A stretch of DNA of 64,000 nt from Ditylenchus dipsaci (lineage: Eukaryota > Nematoda > Chromadorea > Rhabditida > Anguinidae), in assembly GCA_004194705.1 (NCBI GenBank), contig SADC01001283.1, positions 1-64,000 on the forward strand. The letters run 5' to 3'. Below the pieces are notes generated by a model. That model was not told the DNA's origin. It ran no database searches and saw only the letters and a list, made by a program, of their open reading frames with translations. Positions 1 through 12,886 of the stretch are shown here, one piece after another. The stretch's first letter is position 1, and the number at the start of each line of letters is the position of its first letter. A program made the position numbers and the translations under genes.

Positions 1-659
1 CAAGTTACTTTCATTACAACTTTTCATTTTAGAGGCACTTCAAAGAGACGCCAGATATTTTTTAACTCGTCCAGCAAACAAATCGCTAAATAATGTCTTC
101 CAGTAGCAGATATAGTGGTGCATTCTGTAAGTCGCTGTTTTACCTGCTAAATGACCATGAACTTGATATGACAGCAATTTGCGGAATTCGAATTTTGTGC
201 GGGGACCACCCTAATTTTGCCAATAATGTTTTTGAATTATTTTTTGCGTGCATTGAAAATTAAAATGCCATTTATGAGTAACTTTTGACTCGTGTAAGTG
301 GTTATGGATCAGTGAAAGCTGCCATAAGTCGTCCGATCTGGCAATGTCCAGCTACGTGTGCTCGACTAGAAACAGTTCTATATATTTTTAATAAATTTAA
401 CATGCGAACAAAAAAAATTCGAAAACATTATTGACAAAATTAGGGTGGTCCCGCGCAAATTCGAAAATTCCAAATTGATGTGCTTGTCAAGTTTCATGTC
501 CTTTAAGTTTTTGACTGTTTATTATGTCACTAGATATCCATGGGCTTACACACCAGCATTTTTCTCGGAAAATATGAAGACGGTCAAGAAGCTCTAGTAA
601 AACGATATTTGTATCTGGGAAATTTGGCGACAAACCATTTATGCTTCACAAGCTATTCT

Positions 660-3600
660 CTTCGATGATAAAGTTTGGTTTGTGCTGCGACTGGACATGC
701 TCATTCTCTTGTTTGCTCGAAGAATGTAAGTGTTTTTACAAATTTTGACATATTGTTAAGTCATAGTGTTGATTTTAGATCTGCTATGGGGTGGGCGACA
801 TTCAAAAAACCAGTTAGGTTTTGGTCCTACTATTCAAAATCTGGCCAGTCACAGGCCATGGTTTTGGCAAATTTGTGCAGAACCAGACATACATATCAAG
901 AACTGTGCCACTTCTAACAACCACTCTATTTGCGACATCACATGGCTTTTTTGATATTGGCACTAATGCTGGGTCAGATGGCGAATACGCCTCCAGGGCT
1001 TTCAATCAAAAGCTTGGACCTACTAAGTCTTTTCACCGGTAAACATAAAGCCATTTGATAACTTTTACCAAAAAAATTTAATTTATAGTTGCTTTGGTCC
1101 AGAAGATCCTTTTTATGAATGCGGGCAGCTAAGTGATAGTTATATGTTGAACAATATAATAATTTTAATGTAATAATAGGAGAGGAGCAGCTTCGTCTCA
1201 TTCTCACCTGAACTACCTCTTCCAAATACATCCAAAAGTATTTTTTTAGACATTTTAGATGAGTCGTTCATCAAGTAGAGTTTAGCGATGGGAATGGCGC
1301 TGGCTGATGATACTACGGCAGTGTTTGTTGGCAACAATTGAGGGTTGTTTTTTGAGTACCACGACTACAAATGCTCGATCAACTATGGAGGCGTGCATCA
1401 TCGGTGTAGCCGTATGCAAGCCAGTCTCTTTTGCCAAACGGTGAATTTTGATTTTAAAAAGCACAAGTTCATAGATTGTAAATTAGAACCAAAATATGTA
1501 TGCATACCTGTTCAGTGGTGTGTTGTGCATGTCTAACCTAGACATCTTCCTCTGGACTAAAACATCGTCGCACCGCCAAATTGAACCATTTGGAGAATGC
1601 CTTATGTCAGTGAATATGAACAATTAGCCAGTTTGTTGACTCAAATCATCGCTTTGCATGTTACCCAAAATGGAGATTTCATACTGCTGGACAACGGAGT
1701 AGGTGATAAAAAAAAGTTTTTAAAGCAAATTTGTAATAATGATCTGAAATCAACAGCACTTAGACATTAGGATTTTACATTATAAAGTTTCTGAAAGAAA
1801 ACTGATGTTTAGTTCTCAGTATTTTTCTCTCCTATTTCACAATAAATCGTGTAAATTTTTTTTATCAATTGCGTAAAAAAATGAGAGAAACTGTCTTTAT
1901 GAACGCTTTTTACTATTAGAACGTGATTTTTTATGCCTAGGCCCAAAGCCTAAGGGCTAAGCCTAATTCCTAAGCCTGAAAATCATCGGGGGGGGGGCGA
2001 GGGTGGTGTGATATACCAAAGAAGCTTTGGGGGTGGGGGGTATATCGAAGTAGCGCCAAAATATTAATGTTACTTTATTTAATTTTTGGTTGGCCACAAT
2101 AAATAAAATTTTCTGCTTTTAAAATTTTGTTATTTTTTATTAATTTTCAGCACATCCCCTATTCTGGCTGTCTATCTATGGATGAAGGCATCATTCAATG
2201 TCGAGTAGACAGAATGAACAACCCACCTGGCTATGTAAATGGAGTATTTATGTCTCTCAACTGGCTGCAACACTGCTTTATTGTGTTTTCTAATTGTTCA
2301 AATTTTCAAGACAAGGATGCTCAAAATATTAGGGAAAAACGCCCAGCTGTGATTGAAACAAATACAGCAACAGTCAAATAATACTAACGAGCAGTCGAGC
2401 TACATTCAAATATCATCTAAATCACGCCTTATCTGGCACATCCTCACTTGATCAGTTTAAGAGTGCCTGGTCTATTCAACTATAGAGATAAGCAAGGAAG
2501 GGTGGATTTGAAGAAATATGGAGATGAAAGTGTAGATGAATTGGTGAATTCATCTACTTAAATAGCAGTGCAAGCCTTGAGCATATACTTCACATGGATT
2601 ATACTACTAGAAGTGTGGATCTGAGGGAAATTATGGAGGACAAGCTTCAGAGATTAGCTCAACTAGCCAAAGATGTTGGATTTCAAGAAATGGAATTCTG
2701 TATGATAAGGGCAATGAACAGTTTGGAAAAGGTATTGCAGATTTTATTTCTTGGCTCACAAAGGAGGGACCCTGACTGTGACCTGGAGTTTTTTCGATAA
2801 ATTTTTTATGCGCGTTCTTGTAGAGCGTGCCGAAATCCGGGCGCGGTAAATTCATCCTCGGTAAATTCATCCTCGGTAAATTCATCCTCTGGTAAATTCA
2901 TCCTCCGGTAAATTCATCCTCTTAATTTTGTCTTGACAGGAATAATTTCATTATCATACTTTTGAATTTTTTTCGGGGAGCAGGACTCTGGATCATCTCC
3001 ACACTACAGTAGCCCACTTTTTGTGCTTAGGCGCAGAATGGGCCAGTGTACATTAGAACGAACTCAAACATGTATTCTACACATGTCCCTCCAAATCTTT
3101 AAAGTTACAAGTTCCAGTCCTGGTGGTAACAAACATCATTTTTTCTTGATCAACATTCATAAAATAGTTTTTATAAGAATAGTAAGCCTGAGAGTAGGTA
3201 GTAGAACCCTCTGGCACTTTCCCCAGATGGGTATCCACATCAAAACTCCAAATTTTGGATTTGGATTAAAGTAAGTAAAAATCATTGTAACTACCCAGAA
3301 TCGTATCCTGAACACGGTTAATAATACTAAAACACGATTTGGACTTGCAGGTGCCCCAATTATGCATACACGAAAATTTGCCACCCATTCCTTGGAGTAG
3401 TCGGTCTTTTAGGGCGTTTTTGACCAAATTTAAACCCTTTTTAGGCAAAATCTAGGTAAAAATGATAGATTTGAACAGGTTTTTACTTTCTGGGCCTACC
3501 GCATATATAAACTCTGGTATGCAATATGTTTTATGCATCCAGAGTCACTTTCGAGTGATTTGTGTCTCAGGTATGTGTGTGTGCGCATCTCAACCCAAGC

Positions 3601-6600
3601 AACCGCCCCTGCGCCCCCTTCGGGGCGCAGGGGCTTGGTTGGTTAGAGATGCGCGCACAGACTACCTTAGACATAATTCCGAGCTAGACTCTTGATCGAA
3701 AATGCATTTAGAGCCTTTTTGCCCAGCTCCAGCAAGAAAAATGTGATAAATCACAAAAAAGAGCCCAAAATACCCTAAAAGTTTTTACTACTTACTCTCC
3801 TGGCTTATCTACTCAGGCACCTGCTCACCTACCCATACCTAGGTACGTCACGACCTACCCACTCCGGTACTATTGTAGGTCGACCTGGACTATTTAGAGA
3901 GGATATAAACTATAAGGGTATATCTGAACCTTAAAGGTTGCATCTTTACCATTGAGAGAAGATCATGATCATTGAAGGTAAATCTGAGCCACTTGGGGTG
4001 GACTGGTGCTACTGCAGGTAGATGAGGACCGTTGAAATAACAAACAAATATTTTACCCATATTTCCTGTCAGACAAAATAGAGGATGAATTTACCGGAGG
4101 ATGATTTACCGGAGGATGAATTTACCGGAGGATGAATTTACGAGGATGAATTTACCGAGGATGAATTTACCGGGATGAATTTACCGGAGGATGAATTTAC
4201 CGAGGATGAATTTACGAGGATGAATTTACCCGAGGATGAATTTACCGAGGATGAATTTACCGAGGATGAATTTACCGAGGATGAATTTACCGAGGATGAA
4301 TTTAACCTAGAGCCCGAAATCCCATGTGAATTTGACTCCCCACCTCTAAGACTCAATAAATTTTTAGAATTGCCCATGGCCCAAGAGTCTATTATGGATA
4401 TCGACGTGTTTTTAAACTTTAATTGACCCTTGTACCACATTTTGTGGACCTTCAGAGCTGGGGAGCCAGATTTGTCAGGATCTTGGGCACCCTCTACAAG
4501 AATACGCAGAAAAACATTTGTCATTCAATTTCTCCCAGGTCACAGTCAGGTTCCTCTCTTGTCAGACACATACTAATATTTAAACTTTTGGTATTTTTCC
4601 CAATCTTTAGTGAAAAATTTTGGGACAACAGACTTTTTTCTAGCTACAGTCAACCCTCGATTTAACGACACCCCGGGACCGACTTAAGGTGTTTGTTAAA
4701 TCGAGGGATTGACTGTACTCCATTCTGTATACTATACCGTATACTTATAAACAATCCCCCTGGGGTTTGTTTCTAGTACTAAAAACAGTTAGTACTAAAA
4801 CCAGTCTAAAAACAATGGGTTTCAAGGGTTTTTATCCCTGTAAAAAAGTGCCTGATAAAAAATCTACCAGTGCAAAAAACCTATCTGGCATCTTTTTACA
4901 GAAAGCTTTGCAGAACCGCTTGATACCGTAGACAAAATCAGTCGATTTCCAAACTGACATAAGGCTTCATTAGAAAATATCTTTTTTTAAATACAGTCAA
5001 ACCTCGTTATCCGGCATCCTCAGCGTGATTTGGTTGCCAGCAAGAAATAAAGAGAAATTACCTCCAGTTATTAGCACCTCATTTATCTGGCACTCCTAAG
5101 TTAGTCCCCATTATGAAAATTGAACTTGATTAACCGGCGCCTCTCTCGTCTAGTTCAAATTCATTATTTATTTTTTCCGTCTCTTTCTTGTTGCTGCTCT
5201 TTGCATTATGAATGTGTAAACTAATAAGTTCGAAAAAAGTTACAGATAATTTCTTCAAATCCATAAATCTTCTGATTTTTTCAAGCTCATTAGTTTCACC
5301 TTTCGAAATGACTCATTCGAGTTTGATATCCTATTAGAAAGATAAGATCCAGGGCTACAAGCTAGTAAAAAAAAACAATAAAAGTTTAAATTAAAGCCGT
5401 GATATATTTTCTTATGCAAAAATATTAATTCGAAAATATTATTCACAATATTGGGTGGTCCCGTGCAAATTCAAATTACGCGAATTTCTTGTGCTTATCT
5501 AGTTGCATGGTTTCTTCGAAAGAAATTTTATTTTAGAAAATGTTGGGAGATGATGATCCTATACCATTTTACAAACACTGCAGACATCAGCAGTCTATTT
5601 ACAGATGGAGACGTGAACTTAATTTGCAGAGATGGATCCTTAAAATTTTCTAGGTGTTTTAGCTTATCTTTTTTTTTTTCAAAGTCTGAAGAGGTCGAAA
5701 AAGTATTTAGGTCTCTTTCTTCAACAAATTCCTTACTTGAAGCACTGTGGTCGTTGGAACGACTCTGAAATCAGCAATCAAGTAGAAGACATTCATTTAG
5801 AAGGAGTATCCAAAGAGATAGCTGAGATTGTCCAAAGATTTATCATCGCCAATGACTTGCATGTGTTTCACTTTCATTGAACAGGTAATATTTTACATAT
5901 GCATTTAATTCACATCTACCGTTTTTCTAAATATCGAGCAGCACCCTAATCCAAAATCCTGTTTGTGACATTGTGTTTTTGACCGCCTTTTGTTTACTGA
6001 GTCAACTTGACTGCTAACAGTCTAGTTACCAGCCAAAATGTAGCCACTGAGGGGAGCCACGAAATAAGGGTAACTTGACTGTAAGTCAGTCTCATATACA
6101 TATTTTTTACAAATATAGTCTTTTTTTGACCTCAAATCCTTTTTATTTTTTAGGTTTTAAAATCTTTTCAAATTGTTTTGCTTCAAAATGGCCATTAGCC
6201 AGGGATGGTAATGAAATTTTTTGGAAAAAAGTACATTGGTCAAAAAAGTACAATTTGATCATTTTTCGTCTGTTTAATCAAGTTTATCCATTTGAAGCAA
6301 AAAAAAATTTTACGTAAAACTTCAAAAATAAAAAAGATTTGGGTACAAATCTTGAAAAAGTACAAATCTTTTTAAAAAAATACAATTCCCGGCACGCCAA
6401 AGATTAGGCCATTAATTGGCCAATTCGAATTGGGACCATCAGATTGGTCCAATTCAAATTGGGCCAAAATCAAATTGGGCCAAGTTAAATGGGTTTTTTC
6501 CGACTGAAGTGTGACCCTCTATGCACTTTAATACCACCTCTGACGTACTTAAATTTTCGGTCGCGACATATATGTAACGACATATATGTAACGCGACATG

Positions 6601-9600
6601 GATGTAATCACGCTTTCCTTCAAAAAATAGTCGACATGTTTTTTTACACAAATGTCTTTTTCGATAAAAAAAAACTAAGTGCTCTGCCATAAGTAGATTA
6701 CTGCAAAACAGATCTTGGATTAAAGTAGTGCCCGATAATTAGACAAAATACCGAGTTTTGACTTTCTAGACAATTGAACTGCTCTTCTTCGCTGATAGAT
6801 ATATGCTAATGGACCTGGTGAATGAAGTGCTTAATAAATTGAGACCAAAAGTAATACTAGTCTATTTTTTATATTACAACCATGTTTTATACACAGTTCA
6901 CCTGACATTCTGGAAGAAGTTGTAGAACTCACCAAAATTCTGGCTTTTGACCGACTGGATGAAATGTTAGCCAATTTCATAGTGGATCACTTGCCCTTTG
7001 TGTTGCACAGCAAGTATGCAGTATTAAGATGTTTGCCCGATAGAATTTTTTGTTTGGTCAACCAAAGACTACACAAATATCTAAGTAGCATGTGGTAATT
7101 AGGTTGAAATGCACTTTTAATTAATCTTTTTGAAGGAAACAGCAGCACTTGAAGACTCAGAAGAAGGTAGATGCCTTGCCCTCTGTTTTGCACATTTAGC
7201 CGATGAACACCTCAGAGCAATAGATATTTCTGCGGATAATGACGAGATGGATCCCTGGCAATTCTTAAAGACTACCAAGAAAAGGCGGTGAGGAGGACTT
7301 CCAAAAAGGTATTTCAACTGGTTCATTGAATATAGTTCATGTCAAAATGTTTAGACTTCACTTTGCGAAGCTCTCTCGAATGTGCGCGTGGACAGAATGC
7401 TCTCTCAGGTCATTAAAAAAACTTCAGATAATCAAATGTCGAAAAATTCGTGAAATTAGATAAAAAAAATTTACTCACCGTATATCTTCAATAATCGGCA
7501 CTCTCCTAATAACGGCCCTATTGAATACCTATAGGTTGGTTTTAAAATTAAGGTCTTTTTTTCAAGCATGGAAAAAGTTTGATTTATTGTTTAGCGCTTC
7601 AGCAACGTTTTTTCACCACGTTGTAGCGCAGCTCAAGAGCTGCAAAATCCATTTTACAGGATAACTTTGGAAAATGTGAGTGTTGAGATATGGCCTTTTA
7701 AAAAAAATCGATTTCTCACCGAAATCCCAGCTTTTCTAACTTTTTCGGATTTTGGTCATTTTTCCAAGAAATTGATTTTTCCAAAAAGGCCTTCTATAAA
7801 CACTTAGATTTTTAAAGGGTTATATTTAAAATTGGCCATAGATTATTGAATTTTGGCCATAGAATACTGAAAAATGCCATAGATTTCTGAAAATTGGCCA
7901 TAGATTTCTGAATCTTAGCCATACTCGCTCGAAATCATGTTTCAACCACTTTTTAAGATGCTCTTGCACCTGAAACATCCTGAAAAGATGATTTAAGGGT
8001 GTCGATGACAATTTTCCGAGAATATTTTTGACCAAAATTGACTTTTTGCCCTGAGCGACCAATGGTCGGAAAAATTACAGAATTTTTTTTCTCTAAAAAG
8101 TGTCATCGACACGCTTAAAACATCTTTTCAGGATGTTTCAGGTCCAAGAGCATCTTAAAAAGTGGTTGAAACATGATTTCGAGCGAGTATGGCTAAAATT
8201 CAGAAATCTATGGCCAATTTTCAGAAATCTATGGCCATTTTTCTATATTCTATGGCCAACACAGATCTATGGCCAAAATTCAGTATTCTATGGCCATTTT
8301 TCACAATTCTATGGCCAAAATTAAATACCACCCTTTTAAAAGCAATTCTGTAACATGGCTTTTGTAGCTCTTGAGCTGCGCTACAACACGTGGAAAACGT
8401 TGTTGAAGCGCCAAACACTAAATCAAACTTTGTCCATGCTTGAATAATCGCTCTCCATATATATCTCAGCCGAGAATTGATATTTTGCAAATATGCTTTT
8501 TGCGTTTTTTAAATTTGCCAACGACACGCGCCGATTAACTGAGGATATACTGAGGTATCACCCTTCCAAAGTAATGTCTTCTTATTGGTTTTTTACAGTG
8601 AATCCGTAGATGAGAACAGAGTAGTTAATGGAGAACAACAAATAACTCTCGATCTTCATGCAGTAAACCATACACCTGCTTTACCAGTCCTGGTAAATTA
8701 AAAGAGTTTTTGTTGTCTTTAAATTATTGCATTTTTAGGAACGTCCTGTAGCAAGTACACCAATTGCAATTGTCAAAGAAAAACCAGTGCTTAATTGGTA
8801 AAATTATTCTCACAAATGTTTTCTGTTTAGCATTGTGTTTGAGGGCTTCTAATTCTTTATCGAACCTCAGTCTCCGATTCTCGGATTGGATGAAATAATG
8901 AAGCAGGAGAGTCAACGCATAACCCCCAAAAACCTGTCAAATTTTCCTCTAAGACTTTTCGTCCAGTCAAAGTTGCACTATCGACCACACCAACAAGCCC
9001 TTCTTCTAGCAGCACACACACCTGGGCTAAGGTAATGTTGTTTGTTGCAACTACAGTTAGCTGTTCTTGTGCAAGGACCAACTTTTACATAAACTTATTT
9101 CAGTTTGGGCTAAATTAAGGCACGTGCAGATTGAGTGTCGACCTGGGTGTGAGATTCGGCGTGTTTCCAACGCGGTAAGAGCTGTACTTTTTATTTACTG
9201 AAACTTTTTTCTGTTGTTACCACTTTGAGTGTGGTCTGTTGAGTGTGGTCCTGAGTGCGGACCTAAGCATTTTTACCCCAATTTTTTTCGACAGATGTTG
9301 CTTGTCAATATCTCACATTAAAGCCCTGAATCTTGGCTACAAAATGGTGACAACACAAAAAAAGTTTCAGTGGAGCGAAAAAAGTGCAGCTCTTCCCACG
9401 TTAGAAACACGCCAAATCTCACACTCAGGTTGCGTTTAGGATGTCCTAGTTACGTTCACGGCTTTTCGGGACATAACTTTTGAATTCGCGCATATTTAGG
9501 CTTCTGTTTTTTCGTGTTTTTCTGTACTTTTTTAGCTCAGGGTAGGGCACGTTAGGAAGGAATCAAAAAGTGTGTTCCCAACAGGGGTGAGTTTTGTAAC

Positions 9601-11745
9601 TATTTGCGGAAATAGTTACAAATTTTTGCCTTTGAAAAATAGTTACAGCCTGTAACTATTTTGTCTTTGCTGTAGTTTCTCGGCACGAAATCAGCAATTT
9701 AAAAAAAATTAATTCAATTTGGTCAATTTTCTAGAAATTTCAGGGGGAGACGAAAACCAGATGGCTTAGGATCCACTCCAGAATGGCCAAAAGCCAAAAA
9801 TAATGGCTAAAATTCATTTGCGCCCTCAAAATGCTCATTTACGCCCTCAAATCAATTATTTACGCCCTCAAATTTGAAAATTGATCAAAATGCTCATTTA
9901 CGCCCTCAAATTGCTCATTTACGCCCTCAAATTTATTATTTACGCCCTCAAATCGATCAAATTGGGTGGGAATTCCCTATTTTAGATGGCCATATTTTCA
10001 GAACTCGAATGTCTGACTGTGTTTAGACTTTCCAAACCGGTATCTTCAGTTTCCCTGAGCCATTCTGTAGGAGAACGCATGAGGAGCTCACTCGAGCGAC
10101 CCTGAGAGCCGCAAAAAATTTGCACTATATCGAGGTTCGCACTAAATCGGGGATTGACTGTACCAGAGAGAGAGAGGTAAGTTTTCTCAGGCGGAGGTGC
10201 ACTGGTGATGGTACCTAGGTGAAGTACCTATGTGGTACCAAGTGGTCGTCCACTTGGATCAAAATTTTTTTTAACGTTTTTCATGTTCCGAAACCTGTTT
10301 TTTGGATTTATTCGGGCATGCTGAAGATGGTTTGACGGTGGTAAAATGCCGTGTTCTCAAGTATTTTTGAGTGTTGTGAAATAATTGATTTTGGTGAAAT
10401 CAATTATTCACCAAAACTCAAAATATACTCGAGAACACGGGATTTTACCACTGTCAAACCATCTTCAGCATGGCCGAATTAGTCCAGAAAACAGGTTTTG
10501 GAACATGAAAAATGTAAAAATTTTTATGAATAAGTGGACGATCGGCTGGTTTCGCTGGTTGAGACTAAAAAATTTGAATTCCCGCAAAATGTTGGCTAAA
10601 ATAAGCATTTTGGTCGATTTGAGGGCGTAAAAAAGAAATTTGAGGGCGTAAATGAGTAATTTGAGGGCGTAAATAAGCATTTTGAGGGCGTAAATAAGCA
10701 TTTTGATCAATTTCAAATTTGAGGGCGTAAATAATTAATTTGAGGGCGTAAATGAGCATTTTGAGGGCGCAAATCACCTATAGCCAAAAATAATTGGTTT
10801 TTGGGAGTTTACTACAGGGAGGAAACTTGTTGCGAAAAATCGACTGAGCGGATCAGAATTCCAGTCAGATTGGCTTAGTCGCTCAGAAACTTAGTTTAGG
10901 GTGGTTCAAAGTGGAATAACGTGCAATTCTGAGCGATTAAGCCCATCTGACTGCAATTCTGATCCGCTCAGTCGACTTTTCGCAACAAGTTTACCCCCTT
11001 TAGTAAACCCCAAAAAACAATTATTTTTGGCTTTTGGCCATTCTTGAGTGGGTCTTAAGCCATCTGGTTTTTGCCTACCCTGAAATTTTTACAAAATTGA
11101 CCAAATTTGATTTAAAAAATTTAATTGCTGATTTCGTGCCGAGAAACTACAGCGAAGACAAAAATCGTTACACGCTGTAACTATTCTTTTAAATTATTAC
11201 TTTCGTGGCAAGAAATAGTTACAAGAATAGTTACAAAGGTCAAAATAGTTTACAGGCTGTAACTATTTTTCAAATGCAAAACTTTGTAACTATTTCCCGC
11301 GAATAGTTGCAAAAGTTCATCCCTGGTTCCCAATTGCGAAAAGACACAAAAAACAGAACTCTAAAGTGGCGCCAATTCGAAAAAATGTCCCAAAACTGCT
11401 TTAATTAAATTTTAGGAAGTACCGTCTAATTTCAAATGCGCAAGCAAAAACATATTTTAGATTTCGACCCAGTCTCCTGACACTTCACATCCACAATCTC
11501 TAAAAGATATCCAAGCAGATGAGATAGCCTTTGTCACAGCATCTACAACACCCAAACCTCAGAAACCAATATCTTTAGTGGAATTGGAGGAGCAAGCCAT
11601 TCTTGAACTAGAAAGCTACTACAACACCATCCACGAAGAAGGTACTCATTTCTTTGTTGTGCACAGAGAAAAGCTAACCCAAGAAAATGGGGACACCAAA
11701 CCAATAATGTCAACTCACTGGAGGAGTAGCAATGGCTTTATTTAA
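660..11745 (+). CDS. IBTK: IBTK homologue (inhibitor of Bruton tyrosine kinase-like RCC1/BTB protein), 5' end outside window
   Basis: In vertebrates IBTK binds Bruton kinase and acts as a CUL3 substrate adaptor. Segments seen in order: RCC1-like repeats about 660-1540 (TGHAHSLVCSKN at 678-728; exon 779-1038), an exon from 2151, first BTB half ending at donor 2731 (DLREIMEDKLQRLAQLAKDV), second BTB about 5541-5886, BACK-like exons 6770-6850 (LLFFADRYMLMDLVNEVL) and 6897-7013, then about 7141-7287, 8599-8692, 8739-8797, 8871-9031 and the terminal exon 11461-11745. The last exon reads KPISLVELEEQAILELESYY, the conserved IBTK C-terminal motif, and fixes the identity. The N-terminal ankyrin part lies before the window. 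Odd points: frame breaks near 5726 (A run) and 8942 (T run) and an in-frame TGA at 1339-1341 inside a conserved RCC1 stretch. Early exon ends are approximate. Introns 2732-5540 and 9032-11460 hold foldback elements. A possible poly(A) signal lies near 11829. Confidence 0.87.
2754..4565. mobile_element. Foldback element in IBTK intron, word gaggatgaatttacc
   Basis: Outer inverted repeats: 2754-2842 (gaccctgactgtgacctgga; later cgttcttgtagagcgtgcc) and about 4478-4562 as the inverse. Inner arms are tandem copies of a 15-bp word: about five inverse copies at 2846-2925 and about 14 copies at 4081-4306. The middle holds a GC palindrome (3595-3635) and a run of acctacc-type words (3790-3900). The copies are nearly identical inside the element. 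Confidence 0.75.
4648..4717. repeat. Short Tigger-like palindrome
   Basis: Begins acagtcaaccctcgatttaa and ends with the inverse aaatcgagggattgactgt. Related single ends: 4994 (acctcgttatccgg), 10135, 17021-17095, 17690-17935 and 35143. All share cagtcaaacctc followed by a different word. Confidence 0.6.
7562..8446. mobile_element. Foldback element in IBTK intron, word ctatggccaaaattcagaaat
   Basis: Outer inverted arms: 7562-7680 (tagcgcagctcaagagctgc) and 8337-8446 (tagctcttgagctgcgctac). Inner arms repeat ctatggcc plus about 12 bp: four or five inverse copies at 7836-7925 and about seven direct copies at 8188-8325. The centre (7950-8140) is a further palindrome around a cctgaaacatcctgaaaaga block. 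Confidence 0.75.
9580..11335. mobile_element. Large foldback element in last IBTK intron, word catttacgccctcaaat, with nested palindrome
   Basis: Outer arms 9580-9800 and 10790-11335 are imperfect inverses, both rich in aatagttacagcctgtaact. The inner arms carry six or seven tandem copies of the 16-bp word ttacgccctcaaat... (9808-9962) and the inverse tttgagggcgtaaat... (10602-10775). At the centre a second palindrome, 10230-10560, starts ccaagtggtcgtccacttgg; the same family occurs at 42955 and 63330. Confidence 0.75.
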
Positions 11746-11906
11746 GAAAGACAGATATTGTTTTAGTTGTGAGTGAAACGGGTCCTTATTATATTTCCAA
11801 CAATTCAACTGTGATAAACAAATTAACAATAAATTGGTGCAATTATAATCAACATTTTCACAAATACTCGAAAAATAAAAAGTCAAACTTTTAGGCAGAA
11901 TACTAC

Positions 11907-12272
11907 AGGGTGGCCCATCCTTATCTGACTATTTGAATTGGACATAACTTTTTTCCTAAACCGTTTTTGAATTATGTTTCGACAGGTCGACTCAGCTCGC
12001 TATAGCAATTTTAGTGGATAGTATGAAAAATACCATTTTCGCTTGGTCCCCTCTGTGGTTTGGGTCCTGGTCTGTGGATAGCCTCTGGATGGTCAAGGCC
12101 CGAACCATGGGGAAGAACTAGGCGCCAAGCGAAAATCGTGTTTTTCATATTACATACCAAAAACATTTCTATAGCGAGCTGAGTCTATCTGTCAAAGCAG
12201 AACTTTAAATAACGGTTTAGGAAAAAAGTTATGGCCAATTCAAATAGTCGGATAAGGATGGGCCACCCTGTA
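11907..12272. mobile_element. acagggtggcccatcc-type palindromic MITE
   Basis: Left tacagggtggcccatcctta; right inverse taaggatgggccaccctgta. The arms stay paired over about 150 bp with a centre near 12080. Similar acagggtgt ends occur at 12393 (partner near 14337), 23834, 52330 and 59863. Confidence 0.75.
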
Positions 12273-12577
12273 GAAATTTAAAAAACATTGTGTTCGTTTT
12301 TCATGTGTAAGTTTGTAATATCTTTTTATTATGGAACTCTGACGCTGATTTATCTAGAAATGACGAAAAAAAAACTGAACAAATTCCATTACAGGGTGTT
12401 TCAAAAATGGAGATGTTTTGAACAATTAAGCTTAAATTGCTGATGAGTAAATTCGAAACATCAGATTCCGAAAATTTCTCAAAACACAGAAATTATTTTG
12501 AATTTTAGCATTCTGACCAGGAATTTGTATTTTTCCACGTAATTTTTGAATTATAATAAAAAGTAACAAAAAAGAAG

Positions 12578-12886
12578 CTACTCGGAAGAAGAACTAGTTG
12601 CAGCTGGACTTTCATTATCCTCAACCAGTGATGTTTCTCCTTTTTCTTTTGGCTCAACATTGCTCTTTTCAGTAGTAGCAACAGTAGGAACAGCATTTTG
12701 TTTGCCTTCTAAAAATTTAGTTTATTACTTTTTAGTATTGTTTGAAATGTATAAAAAACTAACTTTGACTGCCACCTTTTCTACCTTAGGCTTAGCAGCA
12801 GCTTTAGGAGCCTTCTTTTTGCCTTTAGTCTTCTTGATGGCGCCAGCCCTTTTAAGTGGCTGCTTTTTGTTGCGCTTGTTAGCCAT
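12578..12886 (-). CDS. Small lysine-rich protein with acidic/serine tail, two exons
   Basis: ATG at 12886. Exon 1 (12764-12886) encodes a very basic stretch starting MANKRNKKQPLKRAGAIKK and rich in K, A and P. Donor gttagt follows in phase 0. The best phase-0 acceptor gives exon 2 at 12578-12664, ending in an acidic and serine tail (LVEDNESPAATSSSSE, stop TAG at 12578). This gives about 69 residues. A stronger-looking acceptor at 12709 would shift the frame of exon 2. The basic N-terminus suggests a nuclear, nucleolar or ribosome-associated protein, but I do not recognise the family. It lies tail-to-tail with IBTK, 830 bp from the IBTK stop. Confidence 0.5.

Noticed and set aside
1935..1980. 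gcctaagcctaa words resembling TTAGGC telomere repeat
   Set aside because: The words are part of an interspersed, diverged element found many times in the window, with no long tandem array, and SPEF1 argues against most nematodes.
4175..4524. Acidic or Ser/Asn-rich repeat ORFs on both strands (EDEFT and SSVN units)
   Set aside because: They are translations of the 15-bp foldback word; being open on both strands follows from the repeat, not from coding.
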